The translations under genes and the position numbers were made by a program. 64,000 nucleotides of DNA from Bog-756 sp963734435 (GTDB taxonomy: Bacteria; Actinomycetota; Acidimicrobiia; Acidimicrobiales; RAAP-2): the NCBI GenBank assembly GCA_963734435.1, contig CAVTHA010000004.1, forward strand, positions 62,001 through 126,000, read 5' to 3'. The notes beneath the pieces were generated by a model that did not search any database, was not told the DNA's origin, and was given only the letters and a program-made list of their open reading frames with translations. Of this stretch, positions 46,442 through 54,881 are shown piece after piece. Position 1 is the stretch's first letter, and every line of letters starts with the position of its first letter.

Positions 46442-46789
46442 ATGGCCATAGCTGCGGCGTTCGACGTTCTGGCCGAACCAAGCCGCCGCCGCATCCTGGA
46501 CCTGCTCCGCCAGGGGGAGTCGGCGGTCGGTCAGGTGGTCACTGAGTTGGGGATGAGCCAACCGGCGGTCTCGAAGCACCTGCGGGTCCTGCGGGACGCC
46601 GGGGTGGTCGAAGCACGCGTGGATGCGCAGCGACGGCTCTACCGGGTGCGGCCGGAGCCCCTCCGTGAGATCGACGACTGGCTGGCTCCCTATCGGACGC
46701 TCTGGGACACGAGTCTCGACGCCCTCGGGAGCCATCTGGACCGGACCGAGCGCGGCCGACAAACGGCCGCCGCCGGAGATAAAAGGTGA
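46442..46789 (+). CDS. ArsR-family transcriptional regulator
   Basis: 115 residues with the winged-helix pattern FDVLAEPSRRRILDLLRQGE, VGQVVTELGMSQPAVSKHLR and VLRDAGVVEARVDAQRRLYR. No metal-binding Cys cluster is present, so it is of the non-metal type that commonly sits in front of an SRPBCC (AHSA1) gene. That gene follows with a GTGA overlap. Probably represses its own strong promoter. Confidence 0.9.
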   Translation: MAIAAAFDVLAEPSRRRILDLLRQGESAVGQVVTELGMSQPAVSKHLRVLRDAGVVEARVDAQRRLYRVRPEPLREIDDWLAPYRTLWDTSLDALGSHLDRTERGRQTAAAGDKR

Positions 46790-47331
46790 AGGACATGCCC
46801 GCTCAGCTCGGAAGCCTCGACGCCCCGGCGAGAACGTTGAGGTTCAGCCGTACCTACCCGCATCCGGTCGAACGCGTGTGGCAGGCGGTCACCGAGCCCG
46901 ACCACCTGGCGGTCTGGTTTCCCCAGACGATCGTGGGCGATCTGCTGGTCACCGGGGCACCACTGCGCTTCGAGTCAAGTGTCGAAGATGCCCCGACCTT
47001 CGAAGGCAAGGTGCTGCGAGTCGAGGTTCCCCGGATGCTCGAGTTCGAGTGGGGGACCGACGTGATCCGGATCGAGGTGCAGGCAGTTGAGGGGGGATGC
47101 GAGCTGACGCTCACCGACAGCTTGGACGTTTTGGGCAAGGCCACGCGTGACGGTGCCGGGTGGCACACCTGCCTCGACTTCCTGGCCGCTGCCGTCGAGA
47201 GAACGGAACCATCCTTCACCTCGGTGGACCGTTGGCGGGCCGTGCACCCGGAGTACGTCCGGGCGTTCGGACCCGAGGCATCCTCAATCGGCCCCCCGGC
47301 CTCCCACTCCGACTTCCTCGAACCCGAGTAA
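46786..47331 (+). CDS. SRPBCC (AHSA1/START-like) domain protein
   Basis: 181 residues. LRFSRTYPHPVERVWQAVTE, PDHLAVWFPQTIVGDLLVTG, EVPRMLEFEWGTDVIRIEVQ and AGWHTCLDFLAAAVERTEP are typical of AHSA1-like proteins that bind small hydrophobic ligands. The start GTG (KDMPAQ) overlaps the ArsR stop; the ATG three codons later is an alternative. The ligand is unknown. Confidence 0.87.
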   Translation: MKDMPAQLGSLDAPARTLRFSRTYPHPVERVWQAVTEPDHLAVWFPQTIVGDLLVTGAPLRFESSVEDAPTFEGKVLRVEVPRMLEFEWGTDVIRIEVQAVEGGCELTLTDSLDVLGKATRDGAGWHTCLDFLAAAVERTEPSFTSVDRWRAVHPEYVRAFGPEASSIGPPASHSDFLEPE

Positions 47332-47418
47332 GCCCGCCGGCGAGTCGCGCTCGTCAGCGCCGGTTGGCCGGACCAGGCCACCGAGTCCGGCCGGGAGCTG
47401 TGGCAAGGTGTCCTCTGG

Positions 47419-48168
47419 GTGTTGAACGAAGAGCACATGATCGCCGCCGAGCTGGCGAGGGAGGCTGGAATCGGGCTGATGGCCCTGCGCGCCCACTCGG
47501 CGGGTGGGAAGGCCCTCGGTCGGGAAGGCGACCGTTTCTCGCATCACCTGCTCACCGGCCGGCTGGACGAGGTGTTCCCTGCCGACCGGATACGTTCCGA
47601 GGAATCCGATGACGACGAGGAGCTCGTAACGTCGGCCGGTCGGGTGTGGATCATCGATCCCTTGGACGGCACCCGGGAGTACAGCGAGGGACGAGAGGAC
47701 TGGGCCGTCCACGTAGCGCTGGCCGTCGATGGATTGCCCGAGGTAGGTGCCGTCGCCCTACCGGCACTCGAGGTGGTGCTCGGGACGGTCGACCCCCCAC
47801 CCCTGGCCCCGGCGGCGGCCCAGCCGCGCATCGTGGTCAGCCGGAGTCGCCCACCGGCGTTCGTCTCTCGGATCGCCGAACAGCTCGAAGCGGTCGTCGT
47901 CCCCATGGGTTCGGCCGGAGCCAAGATCGCGGCAGTCATACGGGGCGAGGCCGAGATCTACCTGCATGCCGGCGGGCAATACGAATGGGATTCAGCGGCG
48001 CCGGTGGCGGTGGCGATGGCCAGCGGGCTCCACGCCACCCGCCTGGACGGTTCCGCTCTCCGGTACTCGCAGCCCGACCCGTGGTTGCCGGACCTGATGG
48101 TGTGCCATCCCACCCTGGTCGACCAGGTAACCGACGCAGTCATGGCGTCGGGCGCCCTGCGTTCGTGA
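47419..48168 (+). CDS. Inositol-monophosphatase-family phosphatase, CysQ-like
   Basis: 249 residues from GTG 47419 (TTG 47422 and ATG 47437 are alternatives). Metal sites: the Glu of SEESDDDEEL, the motif WIIDPLDGTREYSEGREDWA, and EWDSAAPVAVAMASG. The closest match is CysQ-type 3'-phosphoadenosine phosphatase, which recycles PAP from sulfate activation; this would fit the sulfur genes elsewhere in the window but they are 40 kb apart. Confidence 0.83.
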   Translation: MLNEEHMIAAELAREAGIGLMALRAHSAGGKALGREGDRFSHHLLTGRLDEVFPADRIRSEESDDDEELVTSAGRVWIIDPLDGTREYSEGREDWAVHVALAVDGLPEVGAVALPALEVVLGTVDPPPLAPAAAQPRIVVSRSRPPAFVSRIAEQLEAVVVPMGSAGAKIAAVIRGEAEIYLHAGGQYEWDSAAPVAVAMASGLHATRLDGSALRYSQPDPWLPDLMVCHPTLVDQVTDAVMASGALRS

Positions 48169-48191
48169 CGCCATCGGGCTGCAACCGGCGA

Positions 48192-49394
48192 ATGGTGAAG
48201 TCCACCACCGACGATCATCAGCCACCGGTAACCGCCGTCTTCGGGCCGGCACGACTCGGTCCTCTCGTGCTGAAGAACCGGATCATCAAGGCGGCGACAT
48301 TCGAAGGGGCGGCGCCGAAGGGTGAAGTGACCGATGACCTGATCGCCTTCCATCGGCGGGTAGCCGAAGGTGGCGCGGCCATGACGACCGTCGCCTACCT
48401 GGCCGTGTCACCCGAGGGCCGTACCGATCGGCACTGTGTGCTGCTGGGGGAGCCCGCACTGCCCGGACTGCGACGGCTCACCGACGCGGTGCACGCGGCC
48501 GGTGCCGCGGCCTCGGCCCAGATCGGGCACGCCGGTCCGGTGGCCAACAGTCGGTCGAACGGGAGCCCGTCATTGTCGGCATCGCGGCGGCTGAGCCCGA
48601 GCGGCGCGATCACTCGGTCGGCCACCGACGACGACATCGGCCGGATCACGGGCGACTACCGGCGAGCGGCGGAGCTGGCCGTTGAGGCAGGTTTCGACTG
48701 CATCGAAGTCCACCTCGGGCACAACTACCTGTTGAGTGCGTTCCTGAGCCCCAGGCTCAATCGCCGTGCAGATGGATGGGGAGGAAGCCTGAGCAATCGG
48801 GCCCGCTTCCCCAGACAGGTCGTCGCCGCCGTCCGGGAGGCAGTCGACGATCGCACTGCCGTCACCGCGAAGCTCAATATGGCCGATGGCGTGCAAGGTG
48901 GATTTTGGCTCGACGAGAGCATCGAGTTCGCCCAGATGCTCGAAGCAGACGGCACGCTCGACGCCATCGAGCTCACCGGCGGCAGCTCGCTGTCGAACCC
49001 CATGTACCTTTTCCGGGGGGAGGCACCCCGGGCAGACTTCGCCGCCACCCTCCCCTCGCCGCTCAGGCTGGGGTTCCATCTCTTCGGCTCGCGATTCCTC
49101 AAGGAGTATCCGTTCGAGGAGGCCTATTTCCTGCCCTACGCCCGGCAGTTCGTGAGGTCGCTCTCGGTGCCGCTGATCCTGCTCGGAGGGGTGAATCGTC
49201 TGGAGACGGTGGAGGGCGCGCTGGCCGAGGGGTTCGAGTTCGTCGCCATGGCCCGTGCCCTGCTCCGAGAGCCCGATCTTGTCTCGCAATGGGAGCGGGG
49301 AACCAGGCGAGACGGGCTGTGCATCCATTGCAACCGATGCATGCCGACCATCTACAGCGGCACCCGTTGCGTGCTGCGCACCGATAACGCGTGA
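48192..49394 (+). CDS. Old-yellow-enzyme-like NADH:flavin oxidoreductase
   Basis: 400 residues. FGPARLGPLVLKNRIIKAAT is the usual first strand, VEAGFDCIEVHLGHNYLLSA the active-site region with HxxH, FLSPRLNRRADGWGGSLSNR the family signature, and LLGGVNRLETVEGALAEGFE with FVAMARALLREPDLV the phosphate-binding end. It ends in CIHCNRCMPT, a short Cys pair instead of the full [4Fe-4S] set and NADH domain of longer members. The ATG at 48192 is chosen because the domain starts about 20 residues later; the same frame is open for another 540 bases upstream, antisense-like and discarded. Confidence 0.87.
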   Translation: MVKSTTDDHQPPVTAVFGPARLGPLVLKNRIIKAATFEGAAPKGEVTDDLIAFHRRVAEGGAAMTTVAYLAVSPEGRTDRHCVLLGEPALPGLRRLTDAVHAAGAAASAQIGHAGPVANSRSNGSPSLSASRRLSPSGAITRSATDDDIGRITGDYRRAAELAVEAGFDCIEVHLGHNYLLSAFLSPRLNRRADGWGGSLSNRARFPRQVVAAVREAVDDRTAVTAKLNMADGVQGGFWLDESIEFAQMLEADGTLDAIELTGGSSLSNPMYLFRGEAPRADFAATLPSPLRLGFHLFGSRFLKEYPFEEAYFLPYARQFVRSLSVPLILLGGVNRLETVEGALAEGFEFVAMARALLREPDLVSQWERGTRRDGLCIHCNRCMPTIYSGTRCVLRTDNA

Positions 49395-49518
49395 GACGAG
49401 GAGAACGGGGCCCATGCCTGCTTCCGCCGTCAGTGTCGAGCCGGACCTTTCACCACCCCTTAGCGATGTTCGCAGAGCACGTGTCCTTTCCGCCGGCGGA
49501 CGTACGATTGTCTTCCAA

Positions 49519-49591
49519 GCCCACGTAGCTCAGGGGATAGAGCACTCGTTTCCTAAATGAGGTGTCGCAGGTTCAAATCCTGCCGTGGGCG
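49519..49591 (+). tRNA. tRNA-Arg (anticodon CCT)
   Basis: 73 bases folding as a cloverleaf: acceptor GCCCACG with CGTGGGC, D-arm from AGCTCAGGGGATAGAGC, anticodon stem CTCGT/ATGAG enclosing TTCCTAA with anticodon CCT (reads AGG), and T-arm GCAGGTTCAAATCCTGC. The discriminator is G and no CCA is encoded. The accessory segment begins right behind it. Confidence 0.93.
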
Positions 49592-49597
49592 CCCTGT

Positions 49598-49641
49598 GAT
49601 GTGTCGAGACATCGGAGACGATGTGTCGGGACATCGTAGAC
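49598..49641. repeat. Two tandem 22-bp quasi-palindromic repeats
   Basis: Units 49598-49619 and 49620-49641 match at 20 of 22 positions. Each holds GATGTGTCGRGACATC, a near-palindrome. They lie between the tRNA and the IS481 transposase remnant, and probably represent the terminal repeats of that element or a nested end. Confidence 0.6.
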
Positions 49642-49659
49642 AGGTTCTGCCCTCCGTGC

Positions 49660-49806
49660 TCAGGGCAAGGCTTGGTAGTCCGTGGTCGGGTCCAGCGTCA
49701 GCTGGCGGAGCGGCGAACCGTCCGCGCCGATCACCTGGACGTCACGACCGGCCACGAGCAGGATGACGCGCCACCCCTCGTAGGCGCGTCCCACGCCGAT
49801 GTGGTG
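49660..49806 (-). pseudogene. C-terminal remnant of an IS481-family transposase
   Basis: The minus-strand frame reads LHHIGVGRAYEGWRVILLVA, then LRQLTLDPTTDYQALP and a stop at 49660. The HIGVGR start and the TLDPxxDYQ end are characteristic of the last 50 residues of IS481 transposases. The catalytic core is gone, cut at the junction with the serine recombinase near 49806. Confidence 0.75.
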
Positions 49807-49813
49807 CAGGGCA

Positions 49814-51065
49814 ATGGAGCTGGTCGACCAGGGAATGGCTGACACTCTGTGCGCCTGGCACATCGACCGGCTATACCGCCAGCCCCGGGAGCTTGAGGAA
49901 CTCATCGACCGAGCCGACAAGGGTGTGGTGCGAGTCGCCACCCTTTATGGCGAGCTCGACCTGTCGAACGCCGATGGACGGGCGATGGCCCGAGTGCTTG
50001 TCGCCATTTCAGCTAAGTCGTCCGACGACGCCTCCCGTCGGATGAGACGGGTGTTGGCCGAGCGGCGCAGCCTTGGGTTGCCTTTCCCAGGCGCAGCCTT
50101 TGGGTGGATCGACGGGATGACGCCCAATCCCGAGCAGGCCGCTATTCTCCGCGAGCTTTACGCTCGGGTGAAGGCCGGCGAGTCCATCTACGCGCTTGCC
50201 CGCGACCTCAACGAGCGGGGCATTCAGACCCTGAGGAACAAAGGCGGCTGGTCCACTGGAATTGTGCGGAACATGCTCGCTAGCCCGCGAAATGCTGGGC
50301 TTGTCTCCCATCGCGACCGTGTCACAGGCGAGGTCGAGATCGTACGGCGAGGCCTATGGCCCGCAATCGTGGACCGCAAGACATTCGACCGGGTTGGGGC
50401 AATCATTGCGGCCCGTAATGTCCGCCAGCGCAACCCCCGCCGTCAGTCACTGCTAACCGGGTTGGTTCGCTGTGGGCAATGCGGGGAGACGCTTACTCGC
50501 AGCCGCGCCCACTCGACCAAGAAATACCTGCTCATCTGCAAGGCCAACCAGGCTCGGGTCAACTGCGGAGGTTGTGCCATTCTGTTCGAGATCGTGGAGA
50601 ACGTAGTTACGACCCCCATTACCGCCTGGGTCGACACCACCGACGTGGCTGACATGACCAGGATCATGGGCACGAAACAGTCGACCAAGGTCATTGACGA
50701 ACTGGTTGACGTCGAGAGCCTTGGCACAGATCACGCGGAGATGTTCGCCGCGGGCAAGTTGCTCGCTTCCGCCTATGCCAAGTCGGCAAGACTGCTCGAA
50801 GCGCGGCGTGAAAAGCTCATCTCCTCGCTTAGCACTACGACATCCATTGGTATTGCGATTCCCTACATTGGGGCGGCCAGGGGCACTGAGGGCCAAGTGG
50901 GGCGCCCTCAGCACTGCGCAACGCCGACGCATTATCGCTGCCGTTTTAGATATCCGACAGGAAACCGTCGTCGTCAGTCCAGCTACAAAGAAGGGCGTTC
51001 GATCCAATCCTGACCGGGTGAATATCGTCTCAAGATCCACATGCACTCCGAGACGAGGTCGATAG
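49814..51065 (+). pseudogene. Large serine recombinase, 5'-truncated and frameshifted
   Basis: It starts inside the resolvase domain (MADTLCAWHIDRLYRQPREL, VVRVATLYGELDLSNADGRA), so the N-terminal part with the catalytic Ser is missing. The recombinase and zinc-ribbon domains follow: FGWIDGMTPNPEQAAILREL, GWSTGIVRNMLASPRNAGLV, and GLVRCGQCGETLTRSR. Near 50885 the frame changes; the normal coiled tail LSTAQRRRIIAAVLDIRQET and SNPDRVNIV continues to 51065. With the IS481 fragment at its left edge this looks like the remains of an integrated element near tRNA-Arg. It cannot be active as read. Confidence 0.78.
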
Positions 51066-51079
51066 CCCCCCTCGCCCCG

Positions 51080-51097
51080 CCCACCCGTTCGGGTGGG
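51080..51097 (+). terminator. Short hairpin after the recombinase remnant
   Basis: CCCACCC (51080-51086) and GGGTGGG (51091-51097) with a GTTC loop, 15 bases beyond the recombinase stop. No T tract follows. Confidence 0.45.
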
Positions 51098-51187
51098 TGA
51101 CGCCCCGGGCGTTGCCCTGGCTCCTCCGTCGGCCGCCCCTCTCGGTTGCGTGTGGATGTGGTTTGCGAAATTGGCGGTCTATTCACC

Positions 51188-52412
51188 CTTAGATTCAGGG
51201 GGTCCACGCACCGGTCCTCAGTGAGCAGCAAGTTGGAGCTGCCATGAGGAGGTGCGATGAGGAACCCACGCAAATTCACCGGTGCTGAACGGACGGAGAT
51301 CTGGGATCGAATCAGCTCAGGTGAGCCGATTCCGTCCATCGCTGCGTCATTTGGCCGTTACCCGAGCGCCATCCGGTCGCTGCAGCTTGCGACCGGCGGT
51401 GTGCGTCCAGCTGAACGTCGGCGCTCGGGCAGGAGTCTGAGGCTCGAGGAACGAGAGGAGATCTCCCGGGGTCTAGCCGCCGGGGACTCCCTGCGATCGA
51501 TTGCCGACACGTTGGGCCGAGCCCCGTCGACGGTCTCCCGGGAGGTGCGGCGCAACGGAGGCGTCAGTCAATATCGGGCCTGTTCGGCTGACAGGCGGGC
51601 CGACCGCCAGGGCCGGCGACCGAAGCCAGCCAAGCTGGCTCGTTGTCCGAAGCTCCGGCGAGCCGTGGAGGGCAAGCTCGAACGTCGTTGGTCTCCGCGG
51701 CAAATCTCCAGGTGGTTGGCTATCGAGTACGCCCACGACCTGGAGATGCAGGTGTCCCACGAGACCATCTACCTGTCCTTATATGTCCAAGGACGTGGAG
51801 CGCTGCGCAAAGAGCTGCACCATGCGCTGCGCACGGGGCGGGCTCTGAGGCGACCCAAGCGCCAGCTCCCGAGCGGCCGTGGGGTCATCCCCGGCATGGT
51901 CCTGATCTCCGAGCGGCCCGCCGAGGTCAAGGATCGGGCCGTTCCGGGCCATTGGGAAGGTGATCTCATCTTGGGAACCAAGAAGACCTGCATCGGCACC
52001 CTGGTGGAGCGCTCCACTCGCTACGTGATGCTCATGAAGCTCGAGAAGAACACCGCCGAGCAGGTGCGCGTGGCCATGAGTAAGAAGATTCGGACCTTGC
52101 CGACCGAGCTGCGCAGAAGCGTGACATGGGACCAGGGCAAGGAGATGGCCGATCATCTCCGCTTCACCGTCGACACAGGCGTCCAGATCTATTTCTGCGA
52201 TCCGGCCAGTCCCTGGCAGCGGGGTACCAACGAGAACACCAATGGCCTCCTGCGCCAGTACTTCCCCAAAGGCACCAACCTCTCGGTGTTCACTCAAGCC
52301 GAACTCAACGCCGTGGCCAGGGAACTTAACCATCGACCTCGACAGACTCTCAGCTGGATGTCACCATCACACGTGTTTGCTGAGGTCGTTGCCTCGACCC
52401 CCTGAATCCAAG
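51188..52412 (+). mobile_element. IS30-family insertion sequence, copy A (1225 bp)
   Basis: Boundaries come from comparison with copy B at 60745: both begin CTTAGATTCAGGGGGTC and end GACCCCCTGAATCCAAG, matching 16 of 17 as inverted repeats, and diverge immediately outside. The flanks CC (51186-51187) and CC (52413-52414) could be a 2-bp target duplication. Over 1225 bp it differs from copy B only at 51683 (C against G). Confidence 0.88.
51257..52405 (+). CDS. IS30-family transposase (copy A)
   Basis: 382 residues from an ATG with GAGGAGGTG just upstream. The N-terminal helix-turn-helix (IPSIAASFGRYPSAIRSLQL) and second HTH (SLRSIADTLGRAPSTVSREV) are followed by the DDE integrase core: GHWEGDLILG, TWDQGKEMADH and RGTNENTNGLLRQYFPKGTN. 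All catalytic residues are present and the frame is intact, so the element is probably functional. Residue 142 is Arg where copy B has Gly. Confidence 0.9.
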   Translation: MRNPRKFTGAERTEIWDRISSGEPIPSIAASFGRYPSAIRSLQLATGGVRPAERRRSGRSLRLEEREEISRGLAAGDSLRSIADTLGRAPSTVSREVRRNGGVSQYRACSADRRADRQGRRPKPAKLARCPKLRRAVEGKLERRWSPRQISRWLAIEYAHDLEMQVSHETIYLSLYVQGRGALRKELHHALRTGRALRRPKRQLPSGRGVIPGMVLISERPAEVKDRAVPGHWEGDLILGTKKTCIGTLVERSTRYVMLMKLEKNTAEQVRVAMSKKIRTLPTELRRSVTWDQGKEMADHLRFTVDTGVQIYFCDPASPWQRGTNENTNGLLRQYFPKGTNLSVFTQAELNAVARELNHRPRQTLSWMSPSHVFAEVVASTP

Positions 52413-52417
52413 CCCGA

Positions 52418-52633
52418 TTAGGCACAGCAGACTCTCGACCAGGGCTCGTCCCACCCATCGCACGGCTCCGGGCAATTGGTGGGGGAGTCGATTCGGTAGC
52501 GGGGCTGCCCGTCGACCAGCAAATGCCAATGAACACCCTCGTCAAAGCCCAGTTCTGGTTTCAGCGCCGTCCTGACGCAGCCAATCACTTCGTGCACTCT
52601 GCAAGATGGCTCTGGTAGCAGTAGGTTCTCCAT
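52418..52633 (-). CDS. Possible small Cys/Pro-rich protein (71 residues)
   Basis: Frame MENLLLPEPSCRVHEVIGCV, then FDEGVHWHLLVDGQPRYRID and CPEPCDGWDEPWSRVCCA. Unusually rich in Cys and Trp with no family recognised. It directly abuts IS30 copy A, so it may be a truncated gene. Only weak evidence for translation. Confidence 0.35.
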   Translation of the reverse strand: MENLLLPEPSCRVHEVIGCVRTALKPELGFDEGVHWHLLVDGQPRYRIDSPTNCPEPCDGWDEPWSRVCCA

Positions 52634-52678
52634 TGAGGGCTGGCACGGTGCGTTTCCCCCCGCAATCGGAGGTGGAGG

Positions 52679-54211
52679 TTGTCTATCCGCCGGAAGCTGA
52701 TCATTGTCATTGGCGCGAGCGCTGTACTCATACCCATCGCGCTAGCGACGTCGGTACCACCCGCTGGCGCCACTCGGGTGCCAGAGCCCACTGGAACCGT
52801 CACGTGCGTCGTCGGCGGCAACCTGAGCTTCAACCCGCCGCTCATCCCCGGGAACGGGACACCCCAAGCCACGACCGTCGAAATCGTTTCGATCAACGTC
52901 TCCTTGTCAGGCTGCACTGGTTCCTCGAATCCTCCGGGCCTTGTCCCAACCGGTGGGACGGTCGTGACGAAGCCGCTCAAGTTCAGGGCTACAAGGATCG
53001 GCCATACGGCTTACGCCGATGGCTGCGCCCCATTCGCGGCGGCAGCCTCGAGCAAGACAATCAAGAGCACGGTTACCTGGAACAACGGCATCAAGGATAC
53101 GAAGGCGACCTTCGGCTTCACTGCAACGGGTACTGCCATCAAATCCTTCGCCGGCAAAGCCGTTGCGACCCTGTTCTTCGACGGTAACTCGGAAAATGAC
53201 ATGACCAGTTGCGTCGCCGGAGGGTACGCATCACGCACAAACCCCTACGGTGGCCCGATTTCGCGCCTGACGTTCGACTCCTTGACGAGCATGATCTCAT
53301 TCGGACCCGCCGCGTCTCTGCCAGTTGCGGATGTGAGCTCGTATGCGAGCGGTGGGGATTTCTTCACGCCAATCAATACGATCACCAACACCGCCGCCGC
53401 ACCCTCTGGGATTATCAGTGGTAACGCGGCAAGGCTCATCGCCATAGCGCCCGATGGAGCCACTGCCTACGTGGCCGGAACCAACAGCGGCAGCGTCACT
53501 CCGGTCTTCAGAGCCACCGAGACCGGCGGCCCACCGGTCTCGATCGGGGGGATACCCGACGGCGTCGCCATCAGTCCCAATGGCGCTACCGCCTATGTGA
53601 CCAACCTGAATTCGGCCAATGTCACGCCTATCAACGTCGCCAGCAACACCGCAGGGTCACCCATCTCGGCGGGCGGCGGTACTGTGGGCATCGCCATCAC
53701 CCCCGATGGTACGAGAGCATTTGTGACCAACGTATTTGCCAACACCGTGACACCCATTGTCCTCGCCAGCAACACCGCTGGAGCTCCGATTGTCGTCGGC
53801 CGCCAGCCTGTCGATATCGCCATCACACCAGATGGAACTACTGCCTACGTGACCAATAATGAGGACAACACCGTCACACCCATCAACCTCGCTAGCAATA
53901 CCGCCGATGCGCCGATTCCGGTCGGCAGCGAGCCTCAGGGAATCGCGATCACACCCGACGGGAAGACTGCATATGTGACAGATCTCGGCAGCAACACCGT
54001 CACGCCGGTCAACATTTCCACCAACACCGCCGGCACCGCGATCACTGTCGGAAACGGTCCTCTTGGCATTGCTATTACTCCCAATGGCGCTACCGTCTAT
54101 GTCGCCAACACCAAAGACAACACCATCTCCCCGATCGACACTGTCGCAAATACAGCCGGCGCCCCGATCATGGGCTTCTTCAACAACCCGACGAGCGTCG
54201 CTATCCACTGA
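52679..54211 (+). CDS. Secreted YVTN-type beta-propeller protein
   Basis: 510 residues from a TTG with GGAGGTGGAGG immediately upstream. The signal peptide is SIRRKLIIVIGASAVLIPIA...PAGA. An N-terminal all-beta domain of about 200 residues with four Cys is followed by seven YVTN-like blades of about 40 residues, each with a PDGxTAYVTN core: APDGATAYVAGTNSGSV, SPNGATAYVTNLNSANV, TPDGTRAFVTNVFANTV, TPDGTTAYVTNNEDNTV and so on. Such propellers mediate surface binding. It lies as cargo between the two IS30 copies. Confidence 0.85.
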   Translation: MSIRRKLIIVIGASAVLIPIALATSVPPAGATRVPEPTGTVTCVVGGNLSFNPPLIPGNGTPQATTVEIVSINVSLSGCTGSSNPPGLVPTGGTVVTKPLKFRATRIGHTAYADGCAPFAAAASSKTIKSTVTWNNGIKDTKATFGFTATGTAIKSFAGKAVATLFFDGNSENDMTSCVAGGYASRTNPYGGPISRLTFDSLTSMISFGPAASLPVADVSSYASGGDFFTPINTITNTAAAPSGIISGNAARLIAIAPDGATAYVAGTNSGSVTPVFRATETGGPPVSIGGIPDGVAISPNGATAYVTNLNSANVTPINVASNTAGSPISAGGGTVGIAITPDGTRAFVTNVFANTVTPIVLASNTAGAPIVVGRQPVDIAITPDGTTAYVTNNEDNTVTPINLASNTADAPIPVGSEPQGIAITPDGKTAYVTDLGSNTVTPVNISTNTAGTAITVGNGPLGIAITPNGATVYVANTKDNTISPIDTVANTAGAPIMGFFNNPTSVAIH

Positions 54212-54522
54212 GTCCGGGGGACTGGCACCTGCGGCGCGCATAAGGATTTGCCGCGAGATGCGGATCTCTGGCCTGCCGCCACTACCCCAACCACCTAGCC
54301 CCTCGCCCCCTCCGCCCCGCGCCCTGTCCTCCCCGTTCGGGTGGCGCGTCCCGGTGCCGTCGTGCTGGGGCCGCCGTGCGTGCGGCTCCGCGCGTCGCTT
54401 TTGGGCAGCCTTGCCCCCCGGGCCCCTCTCTCCCCTGAAATCAGATACTGGGATAAGTGATAGGGCCATCCGAAACGTCCGGGCCCTGTCGGTCGGTGTG
54501 AGAGGCCGGGGTTAGGTGGTGC
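54212..54522. other. Intergenic stretch, very C-rich, nothing recognised
   Basis: About 310 bases. The middle (54290-54430) is strikingly C-rich on the plus strand. The codon pattern does not support a gene on either strand, and no hairpin stands out. Confidence 0.35.
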
Positions 54523-54780
54523 CGGTTCAGCGGCGCCGGCACCAGCTACATCGACCCCGGCAGCCCTTGGCAGAACCCCTGGGTCGAGTCCTATGGATCA
54601 CGGATGCGAGACGAACTGCTCGCCATAGAGCAGTTCGACACCCTCCTCGAAGCGCAGGTGCTTGTGGAGGACTGGCGAGAGGAGTACAACACCTATCGTC
54701 CGCACTCGGCCCTCGGCATGCTCACACCAGATGAGTACGCCGACCGATGGCGGCATGACCACCAGCTTCACCTCACATAG
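54523..54780 (+). pseudogene. C-terminal remnant of an IS3-family transposase
   Basis: The frame reads GTSYIDPGSPWQNPWVESYG, MRDELLAIEQFDTLLEAQVL and EEYNTYRPHSALGMLTPDEY, stop at 54778-54780. SPWQNPWVES and YRPHSAL are signatures of the IS3 orfB end. No upstream catalytic core is present. It is divergent from the intact IS3 element at 56.3 kb. Confidence 0.75.
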
Positions 54781-54881
54781 CGGGTGGACGGATCAACGGG
54801 GTCCGGTCAGAGCGGATCACCACCTACGACGACCATGACGAGTGGTATCGGGTGGTGCTGCCTCGGCTGCGAAAAATGGCT

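Noticed and set aside
47646..48191. Upstream extension of the OYE-like gene
   Set aside because: Out-of-frame overlap with the CysQ-like gene; Arg/Gly-rich shadow sequence.
49592..51187. Intact prophage or active integrative element
   Set aside because: Only a truncated recombinase and IS scars are present; no structural, replication or transfer genes.
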